Shown here piece after piece: positions 45,543 through 53,699 of a stretch of DNA of 64,000 nucleotides. The stretch spans positions 62,001-126,000 of the forward strand of contig CAKRYR010000006.1 of the NCBI GenBank assembly GCA_934432595.1, in the 5' to 3' direction. The stretch comes from an uncultured Lachnospiraceae bacterium. Its GTDB lineage: Bacteria; Bacillota; Clostridia; Lachnospirales; Lachnospiraceae. The first letter of the stretch is position 1. Every line of letters begins with the position of its first letter. The position numbers were made by a program, and so were the translations under genes. The notes under the pieces are model-generated. The model searched no databases. It had not been told where the DNA came from and was given only the letters and a program-made list of their open reading frames with translations.

Positions 45543-46925
45543 ATGAATGATATTTTTGATAATGAGGATAAAGGTTTCGAGGGGGATAATAGTGTAAATA
45601 ACAATTCTTTTGAGAATGTAGAAGCAGTTAAAGAGGTTGAAGTAGTACAAGAAACAGATGTAAATAGTGAACAGAATCAGCAAGTTGATAATGCACATAT
45701 TGTTCAAGAAAAAAATGTATCATCACCATATGCTGAGAGAAAGAGTAACAAAGGACTTTGTATAGCATTAATAGCTTGTGCAGCTCTTATTATAGGTGGA
45801 ATGTCAATTGGAACATCAGTTTTGGTTAAGAATAAGAAAAATGATGAGGTAAGTATTACTGCAAGACCAACAGATAGCTTAAAACAAACTGAGGCTACAG
45901 CTAGTACAGACAAAGCAACTCAAACAAGTAGTAATAAAGGAGAGACTGTTGCAGATATAGTTGAAAATGTAATGCCATCTATTGTAAGTATATCATGTAC
46001 AGTTCAACAACAATATAATTTCTTTGGAAGAGATTACAGTGAAGATGCTGAAGGAAGCGGTTCTGGAATTATTATAGGTCAGAATGATAAACAAGTTCTT
46101 ATAGCAACTAATAATCATGTTATTGAAGGCGCTTCAACTGTAATGATTACATTTAATGATGAGCAAGAAGTTAAGGCTGAAATTAAAGGCGCAGATTCTA
46201 GTAATGATTTAGCAGTAGTTGCAGTTAATATATCTGATATGAAGGATTCAACTAAAAAGATAATTAAAGTAGCATCATTAGGTAAATCAGAAAATTGCAA
46301 AGTTGGTGAAAAGGCTATTGCAATTGGTAATGCTCTTGGATATGGTCAGTCAGTTACTGTAGGTGTTATTAGTGCTTTGAATAGAGAAGTGTCATCAGAG
46401 GATTATATAATGTCACTAATTCAAACTGATGCAGCTATTAATCCAGGTAATAGTGGTGGAGCTTTACTTAATTCTAAAGGCGAAGTTATAGGTATTAATT
46501 CAGTTAAATATGTTTCTGAGGATACAGAAGGTATGGGATATGCAATTCCTATAACTGATGCAATTAGCGTTTTAAATGACTTAATGAATTATGAAGAGAT
46601 TCCAGAGGCTGAGAGAGCATACCTTGGTATTATTGGTTATGATATAGATTCTACTTTCTCACAACGTAGTAATATACCTGTTGGTGTGTATATTCAAAAA
46701 GTTTCCAAGAATGCACCAGCTACTAAAGCAGGTTTAAAAGTTGGAGATGTTATTGTTAAATTTGCTGGCAAGAAGGTTACTACAATGGAAAATATTCAAA
46801 GCATTTTGAAGAATAAGGAAAGTGGTGACAAAGCAGAAGTAGTAGTTAAGAGAGCAAAGAATGGTCAATATAAAGAGAAAAAGGTAGTTGTAACATTTGG
46901 AGCGCGTGGAGATTACACTAATTAG
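45543..46925 (+). CDS. htrA: HtrA/DegP-type membrane serine protease with PDZ domain
   Basis: A 460-residue protease. An acidic cytoplasmic N-terminus (~70 residues) is followed by one membrane helix (about 72-97), a Thr/Ser-rich linker (about 100-135), a trypsin-like domain with His192 in NNHVIEG, Asp222 in SNDLAVV and Ser304 in NPGNSGGALL, and a C-terminal PDZ domain (about 360-450) with VGVYIQKVSKNAPATKAGL. HtrA proteins degrade misfolded extracytoplasmic proteins. The start follows AAGGAGAAA. It ends in a GC-rich hairpin, beyond which lies the toxin remnant. Confidence 0.95.
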   Translation: MNDIFDNEDKGFEGDNSVNNNSFENVEAVKEVEVVQETDVNSEQNQQVDNAHIVQEKNVSSPYAERKSNKGLCIALIACAALIIGGMSIGTSVLVKNKKNDEVSITARPTDSLKQTEATASTDKATQTSSNKGETVADIVENVMPSIVSISCTVQQQYNFFGRDYSEDAEGSGSGIIIGQNDKQVLIATNNHVIEGASTVMITFNDEQEVKAEIKGADSSNDLAVVAVNISDMKDSTKKIIKVASLGKSENCKVGEKAIAIGNALGYGQSVTVGVISALNREVSSEDYIMSLIQTDAAINPGNSGGALLNSKGEVIGINSVKYVSEDTEGMGYAIPITDAISVLNDLMNYEEIPEAERAYLGIIGYDIDSTFSQRSNIPVGVYIQKVSKNAPATKAGLKVGDVIVKFAGKKVTTMENIQSILKNKESGDKAEVVVKRAKNGQYKEKKVVVTFGARGDYTN

Positions 46926-46955
46926 TAACAACTTTCATTTATATTCATATATTTT

Positions 46956-47002
46956 AGAGAGGGCGGAGCCTTTGGTTAGTTCGAGGGGCTCCGCCCCTCT
47001 TT
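46956..47002 (+). terminator. GC-rich hairpin after htrA
   Basis: AGAGGGCGGAGCC and GGCTCCGCCCCTCT pair over 12-13 bp around a loop, then TTT. The GC content is far above the surrounding genome. A second AGCTCCGCGAGAG follows at 47018. It probably terminates htrA and marks the edge of the rearranged region. Confidence 0.75.
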
Positions 47003-47073
47003 GGTTGTGGCTGTAATAGCTCCGCGAGAGTGATAGGTAATAAGTCCTAAAGTTTTAAATATTCCTAATCTAA

Positions 47074-47430
47074 ATATCTGATCTATACTATAAGAATAAT
47101 GGGAAATGGAAAGATATTGATAACACGTTAGTTAAGGAAGAAGCAGAAGATGATGAAGACTTTAGTGGGTATATTAATAAAGAAAATGATGAGAAAAGAA
47201 AGTTCCCAGTAACAATAGATCCAGCTATTACAACTGATACAACAAAGTCGGCAATAGCATCAACTTTTGTTAAATTTGCATTACCAGATTTAAATGTGGG
47301 AGATGTAGTTGTATCAGCAAAACTTAATCTATTGCAATACTTTGTAGATTCATATACAACGTCAACACCAGATTTACCAATAGAGGCATATATGGTAACT
47401 GGTACATGGAGTGAGTCAAGTATTAAATGA
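47074..47430 (+). pseudogene. RHS/WapA-type wall protein remnant, fragment A
   Basis: An open stretch without a start codon. It encodes YYKNNGKWKDIDNTLV, then PVTIDPAITTDTTKS and a DNRLRE-like beta-sandwich domain ending TGTWSESSIK at a stop. This is the pattern of the N-terminal region of WapA/RHS-repeat proteins of Firmicutes. Upstream codons run into stops at 47071, so the 5' end is deleted. The next fragment continues the same kind of protein in another frame. Confidence 0.65.
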
Positions 47431-47851
47431 TTATACAGGTAATCTAGTAGTAACCCAGGATGGCGTATCAACTAGTGGTGAAAAAGCACCTGCATCGGTA
47501 TACTTAGTAAATAATTTTGTACTTAATCATAGTATGGGGCGTTCAGAGGAATGGCAATTTATTAAAACAGGAACGGTAACTGATTCTGAAGGATATTCTG
47601 GTAGTCATAGTTATATTGGAAATAAGGCATTAAGACTTGGTGCTACTGAAACTTCATCTGGTGGAAGATTAAGATATAGACAGATGTTTACTAATACTGA
47701 TGTAGTTCCAGGTAAAACTTATACTTTATCTGCATATATTAAGACAACGGGTTTTTCAACGCTTACATCAGGTAAATATGGTGCAGGATTAGTGGTATAT
47801 TGTTATTATGAAGATGGAACATCAATAAATATGTTGTTATTGCAGGATTAA
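47411..47851 (+). pseudogene. RHS/WapA-type wall protein remnant, fragment B
   Basis: About 140 codons in frame +2 relative to fragment A. After a junction at about 47420 the sequence reads GNLVVTQDGVSTSGEKAPAS, then NFVLNHSMGRSEEWQF and a carbohydrate-binding-module-like domain (VVPGKTYTLSAYIKTTGF). Such modules precede the RHS repeats in WapA-type proteins. It breaks off at YYEDGTSI, after which the frame runs into a stop. No RHS repeats (YD repeats) follow, so the central several kilobases expected in an intact gene are missing. Confidence 0.62.
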
Positions 47852-48201
47852 CTGTAATTGCTGCTTGTTTAACGGCAGAAGTAGGGAGTAAATTATATAA
47901 GAGGTATAAGAATAAAAAAAGAATTAGTTATTCAAGATATTTGAGTAGTACAAAGAAATTATCTGATGTAAGTCTTGATATTGTAGAAAAAACCAAAAAG
48001 AATAAAAAGAAAAAAAAGGCATATCAAGCGGCTTATATTGGGAAAGGGGGAAAGTTAATGACATATAAGGATGCTATATCTTATATAAATAAAGAGATGT
48101 TTAATAAGTCTAATAGAAACTTAATATGGGGAGTTTATGTTATTTCAAGGGTATTTGCAAAAGTATTGGCATTAGGACTAGGTGGGAAAGTAAGATATTA
48201 A
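47833..48201 (+). pseudogene. Truncated C-terminal toxin tip of the RHS-type protein
   Basis: About 122 codons in a third register, without a start codon (TTG 47941 is the only candidate and lacks a ribosome site). It begins with a hydrophobic segment VVIAGLTVIAACLTAEVG, then a Lys-rich stretch and AYIGKGGKLMTYKDAISYIN, ending WGVYVISRVFAKVLALGLGG-KVRY. I recall Firmicute polymorphic-toxin tips in which such a GVYxxSxxxAKxLA segment is followed by a His-rich catalytic motif (PEVH...GHYHD). Here the frame stops before it. The tip is therefore probably inactive. Confidence 0.55.
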
Positions 48202-48213
48202 GTAGGAGATAAA

Positions 48214-48927
48214 ATGTTAAAAAAATGTGTTAATATAGAAAAATTGAAAATTATAATCGGTTGTACAGATAAAGCATATTTTAATAAAGATTCTTATAGT
48301 ATTAAATTTTTTAATGAGAAAAAAGAAAGTTGGATAAAAATTCCAGTTATTTATCATGATATTGCTTTTGAGAAATTTATTAATAGTATAAATAAAGAAG
48401 ATTATAAGGAATTAATGAAAATTGTTTTTTCAGTTAACAGCTATGAGGAGCTAAATAGAAAATATGACTTATATGAACAACTATTACCTGAATATAATTT
48501 ATACGATTATTTTTGCAATTATATAGAAGATTTAAGGGAAAATTTGTTAATAAATTGGTGTATTACAAATAATATTAATTACAAAAAGAAAAAAATATCA
48601 AAAATAAGAGAGAGGTATATTCAAAATAAGGTAGAAAAAATATGTGGTAGATTAATAGATATTGAATTTTTGGATAAAAAAAAGAAAATATATAAAAAGT
48701 TTTGCTTAAAATTAAGTAAAGAAAAAAAATACGAGAAAATAATGAGTGAAATTGGGAATTATGATTTATTTGAAAAGATTATTAGGGAATATGAGCTTGA
48801 GGAAGAATGGGAAATATTCTTTTTTGATTATTATTATATTAAAACACTAGAACAAAGTAGAAAGTGGGGAGAAAATTGTGTTGAAGAAAATCGTCCCTTG
48901 AACAGAAAAATAGGCTATCTTCACTAG
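48214..48927 (+). CDS. Hypothetical protein, possible immunity protein of the decayed toxin
   Basis: A 237-residue soluble protein extremely rich in Lys, Ile, Glu and Tyr, even more AT-rich than its neighbours. It has helical segments, several aromatic-rich stretches and no signal peptide or membrane helix. I do not recognise the family. It starts 12 bp after the truncated toxin tip, behind GTAGGAGATAAA, exactly where immunity genes sit in RHS/WapA systems, and unlike the toxin it is intact. Its last codons (KIGYLH) are encoded by the left arm of the terminator. An immunity role is inference from position only. Confidence 0.6.
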   Translation: MLKKCVNIEKLKIIIGCTDKAYFNKDSYSIKFFNEKKESWIKIPVIYHDIAFEKFINSINKEDYKELMKIVFSVNSYEELNRKYDLYEQLLPEYNLYDYFCNYIEDLRENLLINWCITNNINYKKKKISKIRERYIQNKVEKICGRLIDIEFLDKKKKIYKKFCLKLSKEKKYEKIMSEIGNYDLFEKIIREYELEEEWEIFFFDYYYIKTLEQSRKWGENCVEENRPLNRKIGYLH

Positions 48928-48951
48928 AACTAGTAAAGATAGCCTATTTTT
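48906..48951 (+). terminator. Terminator overlapping the end of the 48214 gene
   Basis: AAAAATAGGCTATCTT (48906-48921) and its perfect complement (48936-48951) form a 16-bp stem, continued by an inner ACTAG/CTAGT pairing, with a T run. Confidence 0.88.
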
Positions 48952-48976
48952 CCAAATATTGAAATATTTGGAAAAA
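48947..48976. promoter_or_regulatory. Perfect palindrome overlapping the polysaccharide-locus promoter
   Basis: TTTTTCCAAATATT (48947-48960) and its exact complement (48963-48976) surround a GA centre. The right arm covers the -35 box, so it is placed like an operator. It may alternatively act as a second terminator stem. Confidence 0.6.
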
Positions 48977-48987
48977 TGTTGTAAAAT
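48959..48987 (+). promoter_or_regulatory. Promoter of the surface-polysaccharide locus
   Basis: TTGAAA at 48959-48964 and TAAAAT at 48982-48987 have 17-bp spacing. The start would be near 48994, with a ~97-base leader before 49091. Confidence 0.55.
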
Positions 48988-49090
48988 AATAATAAGTGCA
49001 TACGTAGAAATTGTTTAGTATATTATGGAAATTTATAAATGGGGATATGAAGGAAATATATAGAAAACAATTTTTATGTGGGTGATGTAT

Positions 49091-50476
49091 ATGAATAAAT
49101 CAAATATAGGGGCAAGCACTAATTTTTTACAAATAGTAGTAGATATAATTGTAAGCGCAGTGGCATTTGTCAGTGTTTATTTTATTGTCTATGATAAAAT
49201 ATATAGTCAAGAAATCTCAAAATGTTTTGTATTATATGTTGTTTTTATGTTTGTATATATACTAACTAATAAAGACAGTAGAGTATATAATATAACAACA
49301 TTTTTCTATATTGATAGAATATTTAAGCATGTAACAAAATCATTTATATTGGCATCTTTAGTTGTTGCAGCATTACTATTCTATGTAGCTGATAGTGAAT
49401 TTGATAAAGTATTTTTCTCAACATTTATGGTAGTTGCATATATAATGCTACTTTTAGGAACATTTATCTTTAGGTATATTCATAAGTTAAAGATGGTTAA
49501 CTTTTTTCCTAGAACAGCATATGTAGGAGAAATAAGTCAATTTGAAAAATTCAATTATTTTATGAAAAAGACAAATATAGGTATTAATTTTATAGGATAT
49601 ATAAGAGTAGAACATAAGCCTAATGGAAATTATCTTGGAACTATAAGAAATCTAGAAGAAATTATTAAGGAACATAAGATAGATCAAGTATATATTATGC
49701 AAACAAAGACAGGAAAAACTGATTTACAAGAATATATAGATTTATGTATGGAGATGGGGGTTACAGTAAGGATGGTAATGGATTTCTACAAGGAAGGTGT
49801 AGGAAAGAGCTACATGAGTAGCGTGGGGACTTATCCTGTTGTAACATTTCATACAGTTTCATTAAATAATACAGAGCAAGTAATAAAACGTGTTGTAGAT
49901 ATAATAGGAGCATTAATTGGAATAATTGTTACTTCACCAATTATGTTAGTTACAGCAATTGTAATTAAATTAACTTCAAAAGGACCAGTTATTTTCAAAC
50001 AAAAAAGAGTTGGAATGAATGGTAGAGTTTTCTCAATGTATAAGTTTAGAAGTATGTATGTTGACGCAGAGAAAAGAAAAAAGGAATTGATGGCTAATAA
50101 TGAAATGTCATCAGATTTAATGTTTAAGATGAAAGATGATCCAAGGGTAACTAAGATTGGAAAATTTATAAGAAGGACAAGTATAGATGAATTACCACAA
50201 TTCTTTAATGTATTAATAGGTCAGATGAGTTTGGTAGGAACTAGGCCACCTACGGAAGAGGAAGTAAGTAAGTATTCTAGAAATCATTGGAGAAGAATAA
50301 GTATAAAGCCAGGAATTACAGGTATGTGGCAGATTAGTGGACGAAGTAGCATAACTTCCTTTGATGAGATTGTAGATTTGGATACTAAGTATATTGATGA
50401 GTGGAGTGTTATGGTAGACTTCAAAGTAATGTTTAAAACAATAGGTGTTATTCTAAGAAGGAATGGTGCTTATTAA
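49091..50476 (+). CDS. Undecaprenyl-phosphate sugar-1-phosphate transferase (polyprenyl sugar transferase)
   Basis: A 461-residue initiating transferase of the WbaP/WcaJ class. Four membrane helices (about residues 12-32, 42-60, 80-100 and 112-132) and a CoA-binding-like domain (about 150-260) precede the membrane re-entrant helix and catalytic domain (about 270-461) with KRVVDIIGALIG, FKQKRVGMNGRVFSMYKFRSM (in parts), RRTSIDELPQFFNVL and RPGITG-like KPGITGMWQ. It loads the first sugar phosphate onto the lipid carrier, starting the repeat unit. ATG 49091 follows GGGTGATG; ATG 49076 and 49085 are alternatives. It heads the locus directly behind the palindromic promoter. Confidence 0.93.
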   Translation: MNKSNIGASTNFLQIVVDIIVSAVAFVSVYFIVYDKIYSQEISKCFVLYVVFMFVYILTNKDSRVYNITTFFYIDRIFKHVTKSFILASLVVAALLFYVADSEFDKVFFSTFMVVAYIMLLLGTFIFRYIHKLKMVNFFPRTAYVGEISQFEKFNYFMKKTNIGINFIGYIRVEHKPNGNYLGTIRNLEEIIKEHKIDQVYIMQTKTGKTDLQEYIDLCMEMGVTVRMVMDFYKEGVGKSYMSSVGTYPVVTFHTVSLNNTEQVIKRVVDIIGALIGIIVTSPIMLVTAIVIKLTSKGPVIFKQKRVGMNGRVFSMYKFRSMYVDAEKRKKELMANNEMSSDLMFKMKDDPRVTKIGKFIRRTSIDELPQFFNVLIGQMSLVGTRPPTEEEVSKYSRNHWRRISIKPGITGMWQISGRSSITSFDEIVDLDTKYIDEWSVMVDFKVMFKTIGVILRRNGAY

Positions 50477-50561
50477 TTGTAAATATATGTAACTTATATG
50501 ACGATAAGATTAAATAGGAGCGTAGGTAAATAGAAACCTTGCTTCGGATAGGAGGATTATT

Positions 50562-50726
50562 ATGTGCAAGAAACATTATGGATCAGAAACATGCACACCG
50601 GCAGTAAAGCCAACAACTAATCCAAGTGTTGTTTCATCAGGAGAACCTGGAGTAGACAATGATAGACCAGGATGTCATAGACCAGCGGGAGGACATAAAC
50701 CATCTGGTGGTGGATGCAGAAAGTAA
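50562..50726 (+). CDS. 54-residue Cys/Gly/Pro-rich peptide, candidate RiPP precursor
   Basis: A small gene with a strong ribosome site (GGATAGGAGG, seven bases before ATG). The peptide has four cysteines (positions 2, 11, 38, 52), many Pro, Gly, Ser and Thr, two His-Arg/Lys-Pro repeats in the second half (CHRPAGGHKPSGGG) and ends GGGCRK. It has no signal peptide and no membrane helix. It sits 85 bp after the sugar transferase, is followed by a perfect terminator, and then by PqqD-like and HPr-kinase-like genes. The codon choice is ordinary for this genome. I infer a leader (about residues 1-30) and a core (the Gly/Cys-rich end). It might instead be a wall-associated structural peptide. Confidence 0.75.
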   Translation: MCKKHYGSETCTPAVKPTTNPSVVSSGEPGVDNDRPGCHRPAGGHKPSGGGCRK

Positions 50727-50736
50727 AATGGTACAT

Positions 50737-50772
50737 AAGGCAATTTGTAATAGGTTTTACAAATTGCCTTTT
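50737..50772 (+). terminator. Attenuator-like terminator behind the peptide gene
   Basis: AAGGCAATTTGTAA and TTACAAATTGCCTT form a perfect 14-bp stem around TAGGTT, ending in a TTTT run. The downstream genes have no clear promoter of their own, so partial read-through would make the peptide in excess over the enzymes. Confidence 0.88.
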
Positions 50773-50835
50773 GAGCATATATAGGAATAGGTAAAAGAAT
50801 CTTGATGAGTGACATGTACGACAGGGAGGTTCAAG

Positions 50836-51111
50836 ATGAAATTAAAAGAAGGATATGTAGTAAAAGATATTGTAGGAAATGTCGTTGTAATTCCTATTGG
50901 TCAAGTATTAATGGATGGTGGGAAAAATATACGTCTAAATAGTGAAGGCGCATTTTTTATGAGACATATTTTGAACGGAAAAACTGATGAAGAGATAATT
51001 AATTTGTATTCTGAATTATTTTCAGAAGATTTAGATAGGGCAAAAGAAGAGTTAGAAGGTTTTATAGAGTATGCAGAATCTTGTGGCTTCTTGGAAATGG
51101 AGACAAAATAA
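50836..51111 (+). CDS. PqqD-family peptide-binding protein
   Basis: A 91-residue protein of the PqqD/RiPP-recognition-element type. It begins KLKEGYVVKDIVGNVVVIPIG, a beta hairpin typical of the group, then LNSEGAFFMRHILNGKTDEEII and helices ending with GFIEYAESCGFLE. PqqD-like proteins bind leader peptides and present them to modifying enzymes. ATG 50836 follows GGGAGG; GTG 50809 is in frame but poorly placed. It lies just after the candidate precursor and 1 bp before the kinase-like gene, in the order seen in lasso-peptide tailoring loci. Confidence 0.9.
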   Translation: MKLKEGYVVKDIVGNVVVIPIGQVLMDGGKNIRLNSEGAFFMRHILNGKTDEEIINLYSELFSEDLDRAKEELEGFIEYAESCGFLEMETK

Positions 51112-51112
51112 T

Positions 51113-51988
51113 ATGATTAAAGTAAAAATTGCGGGCTTGATTATACAATTGAATATGCCACTAAAGTTATTACATGATAATATGTATGACTTTTTATATA
51201 AGGGAGCAGAAGATGCGAATATTATATGGTCAATAATATTTGATAATAATTATCAGATAGACGAGAAACCTTATATTTCTGCAAGTACATTGAATATATA
51301 CTATAAGAATAATAAGGTTGTATATAATTATAAAAATGAAAGTAATATCCCATTTATGATTGTTTCTGATGACAATTTTGAGGAATGTAACTTTTATATT
51401 TCAAAGAAATATGAGAATTTAGATAAATGTGCGCCAATGATTATTGATAACATAAGAACATGTTTATTTAATGTTTTTAGAGAGATGTTTATTCTTGCAT
51501 GTGTGGGTAAAGATAGATTAGCTATACATTCTTCATCGATAATTTACGATGATAAAGCATATTTATTTGCAGCCCCTTCTGGAACAGGTAAATCAACACA
51601 TGCGAGTTTATGGAAGGATGAATATGAGTGTGAAATACTTAATGGCGATGTATCAATAGCTCAGACTGTCATTGAAGATAAGGATAAAAGTATTATAATA
51701 CATGGATGTCCGTGGTGTGGAACATCAGGTATATATATGAATATAAGTGCAACATTAGGTGGAATAGCTTTTCTAAATCAGGGAAATGAGAATATCATAT
51801 ATGATTTGAGTAGTGAAGAGTTAGGAATTAAGCTACTTGAAAATCATTTTGTACCATTAATAACTAAAAAAGTAGTAGATGCTTGCGTTAAAAATATTAA
51901 TGCAATGGCACGTATAGCTAAGGGATATACATTAACTTGTAATATGAATAAAGAAGCAGCAAAAAAAGCTTTTGAAAAGATGGTGTGA
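51113..51988 (+). CDS. HPr-kinase-like (PadeK-like) kinase
   Basis: A 291-residue protein. The N-terminal ~130 residues are a beta-rich domain. The C-terminal part is an HPr-kinase/PEPCK-fold domain with IHSSSII, the P-loop APSGTGKSTHASLW (near residue 160) and the downstream acidic GDVSIAQ. Relatives next to PqqD proteins phosphorylate the C-terminus of lasso peptides (paeninodin PadeK). This protein lacks the HPr-specific signature context, and no HPr gene is nearby, so a peptide substrate is the likelier reading. The start overlaps the preceding stop region by one base spacing, indicating tight coupling. Confidence 0.85.
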   Translation: MIKVKIAGLIIQLNMPLKLLHDNMYDFLYKGAEDANIIWSIIFDNNYQIDEKPYISASTLNIYYKNNKVVYNYKNESNIPFMIVSDDNFEECNFYISKKYENLDKCAPMIIDNIRTCLFNVFREMFILACVGKDRLAIHSSSIIYDDKAYLFAAPSGTGKSTHASLWKDEYECEILNGDVSIAQTVIEDKDKSIIIHGCPWCGTSGIYMNISATLGGIAFLNQGNENIIYDLSSEELGIKLLENHFVPLITKKVVDACVKNINAMARIAKGYTLTCNMNKEAAKKAFEKMV

Positions 51989-51991
51989 TGA

Positions 51992-53686
51992 ATGTTCAAT
52001 AAGTACAAGAATTTTTTTGCAGATATAGATAATCAAAAAAAATATGCTAAATGGATAATTAAACATACTAAGGGATATATTAAAAGTTTATTGTTACTTA
52101 CCGTACTTAGTTCAGTATCAGTGCTTTTATCTATTGCTACAGCATTGATTGGAAAACAGATTATTGATAATGCTATAGTTGGTAAAGGTGTTGTAACAAC
52201 TTTGGTAATTTATGCATTAGTTACTATATTTGAAATAGTATTAGGCTCTATATATTCATTGGTAAGTGTGGTAATCACAGAAAAGTATTCATTTCAAATA
52301 AGACAAAAGGTGTATAGAGATGTATTAGATACTTGTTGGAGTGATATATCAAAATATCATAGTGGAGATATAATGACAAGACTTACTAGTGACATAAATA
52401 TTGTTGCTAGTGGTGTTTCAGGTTTGATATCAAATATATTAGTACTAGTATTTCAATTAATTGTAGCATTTTGTACATTATTTTATTTTGATAAATGGTT
52501 AGCAGTATTAACATTAGCAATAGCACCGATAACTGCGGTTATTAGTATATGGTTAGGTAAGAAATTAAGATATTTACAAGTAAAAGTACAGGAAACTGAG
52601 GCAAAATATAGAGCATTTATGCAAGAAAGTGTTGCAAATCAGCTAATTATTAAAGCATTTAATAATCAAGATTATTCAGAGGATAATTTAAATAGATTAA
52701 GAAATAATAGGTTGCATTGGATTTTAAAGAAAAATCAAATGAATGTAATAGCCTCGGGAACTATGAGTTTCGCATATACATTGGTTTATGTAATTGCATT
52801 TGGTTGGGGGGCAATTAAGTTATCATTAAAAGAAATTACATATGGTACGATGTCAGTATTTTTATCATTAGTTGGACAAATACAAGATCCTTTAGTGGAA
52901 TTATCAAAACAATTACCACAAATAATTACTATATTGGCATCAGCAGGAAGAATAGTTGAGCTTGAGGAGTTAGAAAAAGATGTATATCTTCATGAGGGAT
53001 TGAATGTACCAGAAAAAGTAGATGTTAAAGTAGAAAACATAGATTTTTCTTATGATAATGGAATGGAGAAAGTATTTAGCAATGCTTCTTTAGAGATTAA
53101 ATCAGGTGAATTTGTCGCTATATTAGGAGAATCAGGAGTAGGGAAAACAACATTAATACGCCTAATTATGGGATTTGTGAATACAAATAAAGGGCAGATT
53201 GAATTTGCAGATGAAAATAATAATAGGGAAATTGTTAATGGACATGCAAGAGAATATATGTCATATGTTCCACAAGGTAATACTTTATTTAGTGGAACAA
53301 TTAGAGATAATATAAAAATGGGAAAAACAGATGCTACTGAAGAAGAGGTAATGGAAGCTGTAAATGCAGCATGTGCTGATTTATTTATAGATAATTTACC
53401 TAACGGATTAGATACAGTATTAGGTGAAAAAGGTCATGGCTTATCAGAAGGTCAAGCTCAAAGGATTGCAATAGCAAGGGCATTGATAAAGAAAGCACCT
53501 TTACTCATATTAGATGAGGCTACTTCGTCTTTAGATGAGAAAACGGAACTTAAGGTACTTGATAGTATTGGAAAGTTAAAACCAAGACCAACTTGTATAT
53601 TAATTACTCATAGACGTTCTGTATTACAAATTTGTGATAGGGAAATTAAGTTACAAGATGGACAGATTGAATCGTTAGAAATTTAA
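51992..53686 (+). CDS. ABC transporter, fused permease and ATPase
   Basis: A 564-residue half-transporter. The N-terminal six-helix membrane domain (about residues 25-320) is followed by an ATPase domain with Walker A GESGVGKTTL, Q-loop VPQGNTLFS, signature LSEGQAQRIAIA and Walker B LLILDEATSSLDE. There is no N-terminal C39 peptidase, so it could export a mature peptide but would not cut a leader. It follows the HPr-kinase-like gene after three bases and resembles exporters encoded in lasso-peptide loci. Export of a polysaccharide-related lipid is the alternative, given the neighbourhood. Confidence 0.92.
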   Translation: MFNKYKNFFADIDNQKKYAKWIIKHTKGYIKSLLLLTVLSSVSVLLSIATALIGKQIIDNAIVGKGVVTTLVIYALVTIFEIVLGSIYSLVSVVITEKYSFQIRQKVYRDVLDTCWSDISKYHSGDIMTRLTSDINIVASGVSGLISNILVLVFQLIVAFCTLFYFDKWLAVLTLAIAPITAVISIWLGKKLRYLQVKVQETEAKYRAFMQESVANQLIIKAFNNQDYSEDNLNRLRNNRLHWILKKNQMNVIASGTMSFAYTLVYVIAFGWGAIKLSLKEITYGTMSVFLSLVGQIQDPLVELSKQLPQIITILASAGRIVELEELEKDVYLHEGLNVPEKVDVKVENIDFSYDNGMEKVFSNASLEIKSGEFVAILGESGVGKTTLIRLIMGFVNTNKGQIEFADENNNREIVNGHAREYMSYVPQGNTLFSGTIRDNIKMGKTDATEEEVMEAVNAACADLFIDNLPNGLDTVLGEKGHGLSEGQAQRIAIARALIKKAPLLILDEATSSLDEKTELKVLDSIGKLKPRPTCILITHRRSVLQICDREIKLQDGQIESLEI

Positions 53687-53699
53687 GGATGTGATATAC

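Noticed and set aside
46956..47030. Second riboswitch or structured RNA in the GC-rich segment
   Set aside because: It is explained by a simple GC-rich hairpin behind htrA. No known aptamer motif is present.
47088..47471. 127-codon minus-strand frame in the toxin remnant
   Set aside because: It is antisense to recognisable WapA/RHS-like protein sequence and has no ribosome site.
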